A stretch of 15,650 nt of DNA from Pirellulaceae bacterium (GTDB taxonomy: Bacteria > Planctomycetota > Planctomycetia > Pirellulales > Pirellulaceae), in NCBI GenBank assembly GCA_022448645.1, contig JAKVBZ010000105.1, positions 1 to 15,650 of the forward strand. The letters are read 5' to 3'. A program made the position numbers and the translations under genes. Shown in pieces: positions 1 to 7,770 of the stretch. Position 1 is the first letter of the stretch. Each line of letters begins with the position of its first letter. A model generated the notes under the pieces. The model did not search any database and was not told the DNA's origin. It was given only the letters and a program-made list of their open reading frames with translations.

Positions 1-885
1 CTCTGCCTGCAAGGAGTTTCCGGTCCTATCATTCTACTTTCGTGGCTTTTTGAGCGCGCGGCCCGTTGGACCCTTGATCGTCACGGTGTGCATGGTCACG
101 AAGGTACGACGTTGATCTCGTCCGAGGATGAAGAAGACACAGCAGAAGACGAAGACCACAATCCGGACGCGGATTTAACAGATCAGGATGACGAGTCCGC
201 TCAGCCAAGGGTCGTGGATAGTAGGACGATCCCCCCTAGAAAAATCTATTGCATTGACTTGCGAGCACGAAACTCAGCAAAAGATTTCATCGACGAAATA
301 CGGCGGATCATTTCCGAGTTGAATACCTCCGTCGTGGAATTAACCAATTGGATCGGTGGAGATCCCGACCCGAAACAGATGGAGCGTTATCTACACGGTG
401 CCGCGGATACAACACCCATACGTGTCGAGTCACAGCCGTCCCGCCGTTGGTATCCCGTGATTGATTACGCTCGCTGCACGAACTGTATGGAGTGCATTGA
501 CTTTTGTCTGTTTGGTGTCTACGGGGTCGATAACGTCGACACTATCCTAGTGGAACAGCCTGACAACTGCCGCAAAGGCTGTCCCGCGTGCAGTCGTGTT
601 TGCCCCGAAAATGCCATTATTTTCCCACAACACAAGACACCCGCCATTGCAGGCAGTTCAGAAGCTGTGGGAAGTCTGAAGATTGACCTTTCCAAGCTTT
701 TTGGGCAACCTGATGAGGATCCACTCCAGTCCGCCGTCCGTGAGCGTGACGAACAATTGATGATGGCAGGACGTGACGCGGTTGGTATGACCACCGGCAT
801 CTCCGACCGGCAAAAGACGCGAGTGGAGACAGAGCGAAACGAGTTGGACGATCTTATCGACGATGTCGATGCGCTCGATCTCTAG
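1..885 (+). CDS. Ferredoxin-type protein with two 4Fe-4S cluster motifs, 5' end outside window
   Basis: This is probably an electron-transfer protein or module that binds two [4Fe-4S] clusters; its partner is unknown. The frame is open without a stop from base 1. A GTG at 88 could be a start but has no Shine-Dalgarno site, so I treat the gene as continuing upstream. Counting from that GTG, residues 12-38 are a very acidic, probably disordered linker, followed by a basic/alpha-beta stretch (about 50-110). Then come the cysteines: C130, C133, C136 and C140 form a classical CxxCxxCxxxC, and C161, C165, C168 and C172-P form a second set with a wider first gap (CxxxCxxCxxxCP). The acidic C-terminus ends in DDLIDDVDALDL. 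The 29 codons before the GTG encode a hydrophobic then basic segment (GPIILLSWLFERAARW), which may be the end of another domain joined by the acidic linker. It lies near a radical SAM gene and a DUF116-like gene, both also expected to bind Fe-S clusters. The Fe-S assignment is firm; the role is inferred only. Confidence 0.8.
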   Translation, partial: LCLQGVSGPIILLSWLFERAARWTLDRHGVHGHEGTTLISSEDEEDTAEDEDHNPDADLTDQDDESAQPRVVDSRTIPPRKIYCIDLRARNSAKDFIDEIRRIISELNTSVVELTNWIGGDPDPKQMERYLHGAADTTPIRVESQPSRRWYPVIDYARCTNCMECIDFCLFGVYGVDNVDTILVEQPDNCRKGCPACSRVCPENAIIFPQHKTPAIAGSSEAVGSLKIDLSKLFGQPDEDPLQSAVRERDEQLMMAGRDAVGMTTGISDRQKTRVETERNELDDLIDDVDALDL

Positions 886-1005
886 AAGTGGTGCCAAACC
901 TGGTGGTCGAAAACGCTCCATGACCGTCCGATGTACGGTCCATTCGAGGCCCAGCTAGTCGTGTTAACAAGCGACATCCTCTGAGACGACCGTACCGGCC
1001 CTGAC

Positions 1006-1030
1006 ATGGGGGGCTTACTAAAATCCCCAT
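1006..1030. other. Inverted repeat in the convergent gap 886-1115
   Basis: The arms ATGGGG (1006-1011) and CCCCAT (1025-1030) pair perfectly over 6 bases with a 13-base loop. It lies between the ends of two convergent genes. It could help termination, but no T-run follows directly. A separate T7 tract lies at about 1081-1088, after a short GCC-GAA-GGC hairpin, and may be a weak terminator for the plus-strand gene. Both calls are weak; nothing else stands out in this gap. Confidence 0.25.
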
Positions 1031-1115
1031 CGGCTCGCAGGCGGTCCAGTGATTAATTTAAAGACAAGCCGAAGGCCGCTGTTTTTTTCCTATCACGATT
1101 GACGCAGTAACGCAT

Positions 1116-2453
1116 TTACCCCATAGCTGCGCGTGCAAAGAAATAGACCACCAGAATGATTGCCATCACATACATCACCCAGTGTACGTCGCGGCCTCGT
1201 CCACTAAACAGCTTCAACACAGGGTAGCTGACTAACCCTAGCGCCATACCGTCGGCGATAGAAAAGGTAAGCGGTATACCAACTACCACCAAAAATGCCG
1301 GGATGGCCTCACTGGGGTCGTCCCAGGAAATCTTGGTGATGTTGCCAAACATCATAGCGCCTACGATCACCAAGGCTGGTGCTGTAATGGGGGGATACTG
1401 CCCTATCATCGCGATCCAAGGAGCGAATAGTAGAGCCAAAAGAAAGAGACAAGCCACAGTGACTGCAGTCAGTCCCGTTCGGCCTCCTTGTTGCACACCA
1501 GCAGCGCTTTCAATGTAACTCGTCACAGTGCTGGTCCCCAAGCAAGCACCAACCACAGTTCCCACGGCGTCTGACATCAAAGCTTGCCGCATCCGGGGCA
1601 GTTGGCCATCCTTCATAAGTCCAGCTTGCTCGCCAACGCCCACCAAGGTTCCCATCGTGTCAAAGATATCCATGTACAAAAACACAAATAGAAACGGCAG
1701 GCACTGCAAGGACAGTGCTCCGACGATGTCGAAGCGAAAAACGGCATGTTCCTGGGGTAAGCCTATCGTAGACTCGGGAAAACTTATCTGGTTAGAGAAA
1801 ATTGCGACGCCCGTACCCACAAGAATCCCACACACGACACTTCCCGGTATGCGACACACCAACAACGCCGCTGTCACGAAAAATCCTGTCCAAAATACAA
1901 TCCAGTCGACCGATAGCGGACCAACATGCTTTAAGGCAACGAAGGTCGCCGGGTTGTCGATGACGATATTACCGGCCTTGAGCCCCAGAAATGCAATGAA
2001 CAGGCCGATCCCTACCGCAATGCTGTTTCGCAGGCTGGGACTCAGCGCCTGGATCATCGCTTCCCGAACTCCCAGCAACGACAGCAAAAGAAACAAAACT
2101 CCAGCAACGAACACGATCCCCAGTGCGATGCGCCAGCTTTCCGCATGTCCAGCAGCCGCAAGCGTCATGATCACCGACACGAAAAACGCGTTCTGTCCCA
2201 TTCCTGGTGCCAAAGCAATCGGACACCGCGCATAGAGTCCCATCAAAAGCGTGGCGCCAGCGGAGGCAATACACGTTGCTAACAATACAGCATCTGCTGC
2301 CAAGCCCGTCGGAGATCCCGTAAAATCCGTGGACAACATGGCGGGTTGAACAAACAGAATATAGGCCATCGTTAGAAAGGTCGTTACACCCGCCAGTAGT
2401 TCGCGCTGAATCGTTGTCTGATGCGCCGTCAGCCCAAAGAATCGGTCAAGCAT
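1116..2453 (-). CDS. NCS2-family guanine/hypoxanthine permease (AzgA/PbuG type)
   Basis: This is an inner-membrane purine transporter, expected to take up guanine, hypoxanthine or adenine with protons. The 445-residue length is normal for the AzgA-like branch, and the protein is hydrophobic throughout, in keeping with about 12-14 membrane segments. Signature stretches are visible: LAPGMGQNAFF near residues 81-91, DIFDTMGTLVG near 262-272, and GTSTVTSYIES near 306-316. In this family the second and third belong to the substrate-binding core. The start ATG is preceded at 7 bases by GGAAG (plus-strand 2461-2465), which supports it. The N-terminus MLDRFFGLTAHQTTIQREL is typical of the family. The gene appears monocistronic. 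I looked for a purine riboswitch in the 186 bases upstream (2454-2639) and saw no recognisable core. The family is secure; the exact purine is not determined by the sequence. Confidence 0.93.
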   Translation of the reverse strand: MLDRFFGLTAHQTTIQRELLAGVTTFLTMAYILFVQPAMLSTDFTGSPTGLAADAVLLATCIASAGATLLMGLYARCPIALAPGMGQNAFFVSVIMTLAAAGHAESWRIALGIVFVAGVLFLLLSLLGVREAMIQALSPSLRNSIAVGIGLFIAFLGLKAGNIVIDNPATFVALKHVGPLSVDWIVFWTGFFVTAALLVCRIPGSVVCGILVGTGVAIFSNQISFPESTIGLPQEHAVFRFDIVGALSLQCLPFLFVFLYMDIFDTMGTLVGVGEQAGLMKDGQLPRMRQALMSDAVGTVVGACLGTSTVTSYIESAAGVQQGGRTGLTAVTVACLFLLALLFAPWIAMIGQYPPITAPALVIVGAMMFGNITKISWDDPSEAIPAFLVVVGIPLTFSIADGMALGLVSYPVLKLFSGRGRDVHWVMYVMAIILVVYFFARAAMG

Positions 2454-2639
2454 GACTTAACTTCCGCCCAGTAGAAAAAACGATCGAGTCTGTGGCGAGT
2501 CGACAAAAACATTCAGGATAGGTACTGTTATCTTGGCTCTGGGGGTTCGGATATCCAGCCCGTGTAGAGAATCTGCAGCCACCAACAGAAAAGATACTGC
2601 CATCGGCTATTACCGGCACGACTAACCCTTGTTCATTCG

Positions 2640-3920
2640 TTAAACGCTGGGCACATTCGTCTCCTGTTCAGTACCCTTCGTATTCTCATCCATTTTTGGA
2701 CGCCATCCTGACGAATCAAAATGTTTGGCATAGGTACCGAAATCACTGAAGCAGTATTTCTTCACCAACCAATATGCCCAGCTTTTTTCGGCAATTTCGT
2801 GGCCCGGATTGTACTGAGAAGATCTTGGCTGTAATGCCCGTAACTCCTCGGCAGCGGATTGACGCAATGAAGTGTCGCGAGCGTCATGTCGTTCCGCCAG
2901 CTGGATGAGCAAATCTGGGTCTTCCAGTACCACACACCCACGAGTGCTTGCGGCAGCTTCTTCGCGAAACTCGCGTAAGAAACTCGATTCGTTAAAAACG
3001 TCCTTTAGCGGCTGATCGTCATGAATCGAAGATGTGGCGAACTGGATCACGGGACACGGTTCTATATCACCGTAGGGACTGATGTGGTGCGTAAAACCAG
3101 TCGCGGCCGGGCAAAGCGCCCGGCCGTCGGCATCGTAATAAGCATCAATGATAGCGATCGGTTTTTTAGCTCTCATTTCCACCACGAATCGCCGAGCTTC
3201 CAATTGTTGTTCAGGAGTCAAAGCCAACTGCCCGTTGGGCTCGGGACCAATGACCCGATAAATGTGAAACCACGCGTAGAACACTCCCAAATCGATCAGT
3301 TTGTCCAGCCATGACTCTTGCAACATGTCGTCATAATTGGTCTGACAGAGACTCGTACAGACGCCGGTCAGCAATTTGTGCTCCAAACAATGATGGAGGC
3401 CTTCCATCGATTGACTGTACACACCACCCGGACCTCCACGACGTTCATCACTTACGATTTCGTTGCCTTCGATACTGATTAGCGGAGTCACATTACCAAA
3501 GCGACGGAGTTCACGAGCCACTTCGTCTGAAATAAAGTGGCCGTTGGTAAAGACCTGAAAATAACAATCGGGATGATTTGCAAAGATATCGAGAATCTCG
3601 GAATGCATGAACGGCTCACCGCCCAGGATACCGAAAAACGAATTACCCACTTCCTTGGCTTGACCGATCAATCGGTCCATAGCCGGTACGTCGATTTTGT
3701 GTTGCTTCTCCGCCACATCAACCCAACACCCTTGGCAGCGCAGGTTGCAGCTATTGATGATCGAAATGTATAGAAAAGGTGGGAAGAATTCGTCGCGTTT
3801 GAGACGCTGGCGGTGTTTATAAACCGATCGAGTGCCTTTGATCCCCATGTTCCACAGGAACTTCCAAACCAACCGTTTGTCGGTCTCCGAGATTACCCGT
3901 TTTGCCATACGGAAGTACAC
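2640..3920 (-). CDS. Radical SAM enzyme with SPASM/twitch-like C-terminal region
   Basis: This is expected to cleave S-adenosylmethionine reductively and start radical chemistry; the substrate is unknown. The core motif CxxxCxxC is C58, C62 and C65 (CNLRCQGC), and GGEP, the SAM amino-group motif, is at 100-103. After the barrel, C270-P-A-A-T-G, C289 in DIEPCPV and C329 resemble an auxiliary (SPASM/twitch) cluster domain. The last 100 residues are hydrophilic and less recognisable. The GTG start at 3918-3920 has a perfect AGGAGG 8 bases upstream; an in-frame ATG at 3906-3908 would be 20 bases from it. The gene is divergent from the terpene cyclase operon across 106 bases, suggesting shared control. 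It could modify a lipid or isoprenoid product, as HpnH does in hopanoid synthesis, but it does not look like HpnH itself. A peptide-modifying role is possible, though I see no precursor peptide gene nearby. Radical SAM membership is near certain; the role is inferred. Confidence 0.88.
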   Translation of the reverse strand: MYFRMAKRVISETDKRLVWKFLWNMGIKGTRSVYKHRQRLKRDEFFPPFLYISIINSCNLRCQGCWVDVAEKQHKIDVPAMDRLIGQAKEVGNSFFGILGGEPFMHSEILDIFANHPDCYFQVFTNGHFISDEVARELRRFGNVTPLISIEGNEIVSDERRGGPGGVYSQSMEGLHHCLEHKLLTGVCTSLCQTNYDDMLQESWLDKLIDLGVFYAWFHIYRVIGPEPNGQLALTPEQQLEARRFVVEMRAKKPIAIIDAYYDADGRALCPAATGFTHHISPYGDIEPCPVIQFATSSIHDDQPLKDVFNESSFLREFREEAAASTRGCVVLEDPDLLIQLAERHDARDTSLRQSAAEELRALQPRSSQYNPGHEIAEKSWAYWLVKKYCFSDFGTYAKHFDSSGWRPKMDENTKGTEQETNVPSV

Positions 3921-3928
3921 GCTATCAT

Positions 3929-3934
3929 CCTCCT
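3929..3934 (-). promoter_or_regulatory. Consensus Shine-Dalgarno deciding a GTG start
   Basis: AGGAGG on the minus strand, 8 bases upstream of the GTG at 3918-3920. It favours the GTG over the ATG 12 bases further in. Such a strong site is unusual in this window, where several genes have weak or no site. Confidence 0.6.
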
Positions 3935-3957
3935 CTTCGCCTCGCAGTAGGTTCGTG

Positions 3958-3972
3958 TAGAATCACATTCTA
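3958..3972. promoter_or_regulatory. Perfect palindrome in divergent promoter region, possible operator or paired -10
   Basis: TAGAAT-CAC-ATTCTA is an exact 6+3+6 inverted repeat between the radical SAM gene (-) and the terpene cyclase operon (+). Because of the symmetry, TAGAAT, one base from the -10 consensus TATAAT, reads on both strands. It may be a binding site for a dimeric regulator or serve as -10 element in either direction. I could not find convincing -35 elements, so the promoter reading is tentative. Confidence 0.4.
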
Positions 3973-4026
3973 GCAAAGACCCGTCGTAGGGGCGCCCTGC
4001 CTGGCAACGAATTATGGAAATGCCGA

Positions 4027-5880
4027 GTGAAAGGCCATATGCCGTTGGATCGCCACAGATTGCTATCGGCTCATCAAAAAGCCAGAGCTGACTTGTTGGC
4101 CGAACGTCATCAGGATGGCCATTGGATAGGCGAACTCTCGACGTCTGCACTCTCAACAGCTACTGCCATCAGTGCTCTGTCGCTGGCGCGAGACGCCTGT
4201 CGCCAAAAAACTCCCTCCGCAACGGAGCTGCCATGGAATTTCCAGCGATTAGAGGGTTTGATTCAGAACGGGACCGACTGGCTGGTAAAGCATCAAAACA
4301 TGGATGGCGGTTGGGGAGATACAGATCGCAGCCTTTCCAACATTTCTACCACCTTACTTGTCATCGCCGCATTCCACCTCTCCGGAACATCCCATGCAGA
4401 ATCGGAGGTCATGAAACGAGCCAAGCTGGCGGCTGAGCGGCTTGGAGGTATCTCCGCGCTCAAAGCCCGGTATGGACAGGACAAAACGTTCGCAATCCCC
4501 ATCCTTACTAACCTTGCATTGGCAGGTCAGGTCGAGTGGCAACAAGTAGATCCGTTACCATTCGAGTTCGCATGCATTCCACAATCTTGGTATCGTCTGG
4601 CGCGGATGCCCGTTGTCAGCTATGCGATTCCGGCACTTGTCGCCGTCGGTCAGGTGAAATTTCATCACCAACCGCCGTCCAACCCAATCGTACGCCAAAT
4701 TCGGCGGGTAGCCATTGGTAAAAGTTTGCGGGTACTGGACATCATGCAACCAGAAAGCGGAGGTTTCCTGGAAGCAATCCCACTGACGAGCTTTGTAGTC
4801 ATGTCCTTAATCTCTGCCGGAAGCCCGTTTCTGCCTGTCGTTCACCGAGGTATTCAGTTTATCACTGAATCGGTTCGGGAAGACGGTAGTTGGCCCATCG
4901 ATACGAATTTGGCCACCTGGACGACTTCTTTGGCGATCAACGCTCTGCGTGACTACGACGATGAACGCTGCATACAGTGGCTGTTGTCCTGCCAACATCA
5001 AACTCGACATCCCTACACAGGAGCGTCACCGGGAGGATGGGCATGGACTGACTTGAGCGGTGGAGTACCTGACGTCGACGACACTGCTTCCGCACTGTTG
5101 GCTCTAAGACGCACTGGAAAGCTGACGAACAAATCAGACCTCATCCAGGAAGGTCTGAAATGGTTACTTGAGTTGCAAAACCGAGACGGCGGATGGCCTA
5201 CGTTTTGCCGAGGCTGGGGAAATCTGCCATTTGATCGTAGCGGAACGGATTTGACAGCACACGCCATGCGGGCATTGCACGTATGGTCCCGTGGACTCGA
5301 TCAAAATGTACGTCGAGCGACCGAGCGAGGTTTTCAATTTCTAGAGAAAAATCAACAATTGGACGGGCACTGGGTACCGCTATGGTTCGGAAATCAACAC
5401 CACCCACAGGAATCCAACCCCGTCTATGGCACGGCCAAAGTATTGTTGGCCTATTCCGATCTAGATAGAGAAGACGATTCAGCCGCCGAGGCGGGACGCG
5501 CTTGGCTTTTGGCCAACCAAAACGCCGACGGAGGTTGGGGGCAACAGGCAAACGGCGGAGCTTCCGAAAACACCACAAATAACTTGACAAGCAGCGTCGA
5601 AGAAACCGCGCTGGCTTTGGATGCCCTCTTGTCCCACTCAAAATCCGAACAGATGCAACCCGTTATCAACAAAGGACTTGAATGGCTCATTACCGCCGTC
5701 GAAGAGGATCAGCACAGACGGTCCTCGCCGATCGGCTTTTACTTCGCTAAGCTGTGGTATTATGAGCGTTTGTATCCACAGATCTTCACGGTTGCGGCGT
5801 TGACTCGAGCCTTGTCATTGTCTGCCCATGCGACCGTCAGGGATGGGACGAACAAGACACGGATTATGAAACCCCTCTAA
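4027..5880 (+). CDS. Class II terpene cyclase, squalene-hopene cyclase-like
   Basis: This is predicted to protonate and cyclise a polyprenyl chain, as squalene-hopene cyclase (SHC) does. The catalytic DxDD is D349-V-D-D352, followed by TA, as in the general acid motif of SHC. QW-type repeats of the alpha/alpha barrels are clear: QNMDGGWG (about 90-97), REDGSW (284-289), QNRDGGW (384-390), QQLDGHW (443-449) and QNADGGWG (498-505). The length of 617 is close to SHC (about 630). It departs from ordinary SHC in having few aromatic residues at recognisable cavity positions, so the substrate may not be squalene. The GTG at 4027 is used here; an in-frame ATG at 4039 behind AAAGG is an equally good start. 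It is first in a plus-strand operon with a polyprenyl synthase 15 bases downstream, which argues that its substrate is made by the neighbour. No squalene or phytoene synthase-type gene is in the window. The family is firm; the product is unknown. Confidence 0.88.
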   Translation: MKGHMPLDRHRLLSAHQKARADLLAERHQDGHWIGELSTSALSTATAISALSLARDACRQKTPSATELPWNFQRLEGLIQNGTDWLVKHQNMDGGWGDTDRSLSNISTTLLVIAAFHLSGTSHAESEVMKRAKLAAERLGGISALKARYGQDKTFAIPILTNLALAGQVEWQQVDPLPFEFACIPQSWYRLARMPVVSYAIPALVAVGQVKFHHQPPSNPIVRQIRRVAIGKSLRVLDIMQPESGGFLEAIPLTSFVVMSLISAGSPFLPVVHRGIQFITESVREDGSWPIDTNLATWTTSLAINALRDYDDERCIQWLLSCQHQTRHPYTGASPGGWAWTDLSGGVPDVDDTASALLALRRTGKLTNKSDLIQEGLKWLLELQNRDGGWPTFCRGWGNLPFDRSGTDLTAHAMRALHVWSRGLDQNVRRATERGFQFLEKNQQLDGHWVPLWFGNQHHPQESNPVYGTAKVLLAYSDLDREDDSAAEAGRAWLLANQNADGGWGQQANGGASENTTNNLTSSVEETALALDALLSHSKSEQMQPVINKGLEWLITAVEEDQHRRSSPIGFYFAKLWYYERLYPQIFTVAALTRALSLSAHATVRDGTNKTRIMKPL

Positions 5881-5895
5881 AAGAGGAAACCTATT

Positions 5896-7770
5896 TTGTC
5901 TGACGAATCTGCATCAAAACTTCAGGACGACGTTTTTGCCGCAGCGAACGAAAATGGTCCACCACAACGCAAACCGCGGAGACGAAAGACAGCTCATTTA
6001 AAGCTTGTCCCCGAGACCCGTGAACTGCGCGAATCCTTGCGAGCGAAGTGCTACGAGGTCGCCAATAAGTTGGACAAATCCCGTCCACTCACCAAGGACG
6101 AAATGGAAACGGTGACGCGGTCCTTGCTCGACGATGCGGGTCTCCCCGAAGGCTACGTCGGTTGGACGATGGTGGTGTTGGCTTCGGCGTTTTGGCACGA
6201 CCAAGTCGCCGCCACACCACCAGAACGTCGACTCATGCTGCTGCCACACTGTTTGAAACATGCCGAAGGTTGTCCTGCGGACTATGACGAATTCGGTTTG
6301 GATTGTGAAAAGTGTGGGGCTTGTAGCATTGCTGATTTTCGTGGTATTGCCGAACAATTGGGCTACAAAGTACTGGTTGCCGAAGGCTCTCCCATCGTCT
6401 TGAAAATCATCGTCAGTGGTTATGTGGATGCTATCGTCGGTGTCGCTTGTTTGAATGTACTGGAAAAGGCAATTGACAAAATCCTGTTGGCCGGCATCCC
6501 ATGCATGGCGGTTCCGCTTCTCTCCAGCGACTGTCGGAACACTTCAGTGGATGAAGACTGGGTACAGGAGATAATTCACGTCTCCCAGAAAGCACCGGTA
6601 AAATCCACCAGCACCTACGTGCACTTGATGCGTGCTGCTCACGACATGTTCGATCCAGATAAACTAGAGAGTCTGGCCCCTCGATCTCGCGGCGATCGCC
6701 GATTGGCGGACCTCAACGGAGAAGGCGTGACTTCATTAGACGCCATCGCCACTACGGAAGCGATAGCCTACGACTTCCTGGCAAAAGGTGGCAAGCATGC
6801 TCGGCCTTTCATCACACTCGCTGTACACGACACCCTCACGGGCGGGCGCGCAACCCAAGCTGACGGCGCTCAACAGGTAGCACAACTTTCGGACTCGATA
6901 AAACGCACCGCGATGTCCATCGAAACGTTTCACAAGGCATCACTGGTGCACGATGACATCCAAGACAACGATGAGTTCCGATACGGTGACACGACCATTC
7001 ATCGACAGTTTGGCACACCTACGGCTATCAACGTAGGTGATTACCTGATTGGTATGGGATATCAACTCGTAAGTCGAGACTCGTCCGAGCTGGGAGCAGA
7101 ATGTGTCTGCGATATCCTGGACTGCCTGGCGCGCTCTCACATGAAATTATCGGAAGGCCAGGGTGCCGAGTTGTTGTGGCGCGATTCTCGCGAAAAGCGA
7201 TTAGCACCGAAAGACGCGCTAAAGATTTATATCTTAAAGACATCTCCTGCCTTTGAGGCTGCGTTATACGTCGGAGCGCGCCTTGCCGGATGTGCGGATC
7301 AATATGCAGAGGCCATCTCGCAGTTTTCACGCCATTTAGGTGTCGCTTTTCAAATTCTCAATGACTTGAATGATTGGCAGCCGGACCAACATAATAAGTT
7401 AGTCGCCGGCGGTGACGTGTTCGGCGGGCGCCCCACTGTTTTGTGGGCACTGGCCTTGAGCCAGGCGGACGCTTCGCAACAGAGGGCCATGTTAGAATTG
7501 GTGGACAATACACGTCTGCCAGCAGAAGAGCGGCTCACGCAAGTGAGAAAGTGGTACGAACAAGCCAACGTATTTCATACCGCCAGAGAACTCGTCGAGA
7601 AATATCGGGTTCGAGCCGAAGAAGTCGCCGATGGCATTGAGCCGGAAGCTTTCCGTCGCCTTCTCTATTACTTGATCGATTCTATCCTGGAAATGCCTTC
7701 AAACGACGCAACCCCTGAGGCAGCCGTCGTAAACCTGGAGGAAACTCTTGCGGCTGATTCAGTTTCATGA
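5896..7770 (+). CDS. DUF116-like domain fused to a polyprenyl diphosphate synthase
   Basis: The C-terminal half (about 285-600) is a trans-polyprenyl diphosphate synthase that would condense isopentenyl diphosphate onto an allylic primer. It shows GGKHARP (298-304), the first aspartate-rich motif D353-D-I-Q-D357, and a second motif, FQILNDLND (485-493), in which the usual first Asp is Asn489. Small residues just before the first motif (A348, S349) fit a C20-or-longer product by the usual rule. The N-terminal part (about 112-235) has LLPHC119, C126, C137, C140-G-A-C143, a cysteine pattern I associate with DUF116, probably metal or Fe-S binding. Residues 1-35 are basic and disordered-looking. 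The start is TTG, with GAGG (5883-5886) 9 bases upstream. It follows the cyclase by 15 bases and overlaps the next gene by ATGA. I know of no characterised enzyme with this domain order. Both domain calls are good; the purpose of the fusion is unknown. Confidence 0.85.
   Translation: MSDESASKLQDDVFAAANENGPPQRKPRRRKTAHLKLVPETRELRESLRAKCYEVANKLDKSRPLTKDEMETVTRSLLDDAGLPEGYVGWTMVVLASAFWHDQVAATPPERRLMLLPHCLKHAEGCPADYDEFGLDCEKCGACSIADFRGIAEQLGYKVLVAEGSPIVLKIIVSGYVDAIVGVACLNVLEKAIDKILLAGIPCMAVPLLSSDCRNTSVDEDWVQEIIHVSQKAPVKSTSTYVHLMRAAHDMFDPDKLESLAPRSRGDRRLADLNGEGVTSLDAIATTEAIAYDFLAKGGKHARPFITLAVHDTLTGGRATQADGAQQVAQLSDSIKRTAMSIETFHKASLVHDDIQDNDEFRYGDTTIHRQFGTPTAINVGDYLIGMGYQLVSRDSSELGAECVCDILDCLARSHMKLSEGQGAELLWRDSREKRLAPKDALKIYILKTSPAFEAALYVGARLAGCADQYAEAISQFSRHLGVAFQILNDLNDWQPDQHNKLVAGGDVFGGRPTVLWALALSQADASQQRAMLELVDNTRLPAEERLTQVRKWYEQANVFHTARELVEKYRVRAEEVADGIEPEAFRRLLYYLIDSILEMPSNDATPEAAVVNLEETLAADSVS

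Noticed and set aside
1528..2235. Long plus-strand reading frame of 235 codons
   Set aside because: It lies wholly antisense to the purine permease, has low-complexity Thr/Pro/Lys-rich composition and no recognisable family. It is a shadow of the permease gene.
2454..2639. Possible purine riboswitch upstream of the permease
   Set aside because: I found no recognisable conserved core or paired stems of a purine riboswitch in this 186-base gap.
2640..3920. Identification of the radical SAM gene as hpnH
   Set aside because: The length, N-terminus and the additional cysteines do not match HpnH as I know it, and no other hpn genes besides the cyclase-like gene are in view.
5198..5641. Minus-strand reading frame of 147 codons within the cyclase
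   Set aside because: It is antisense to the conserved QW and DxDD region, very Arg/Pro-rich and without family signals.
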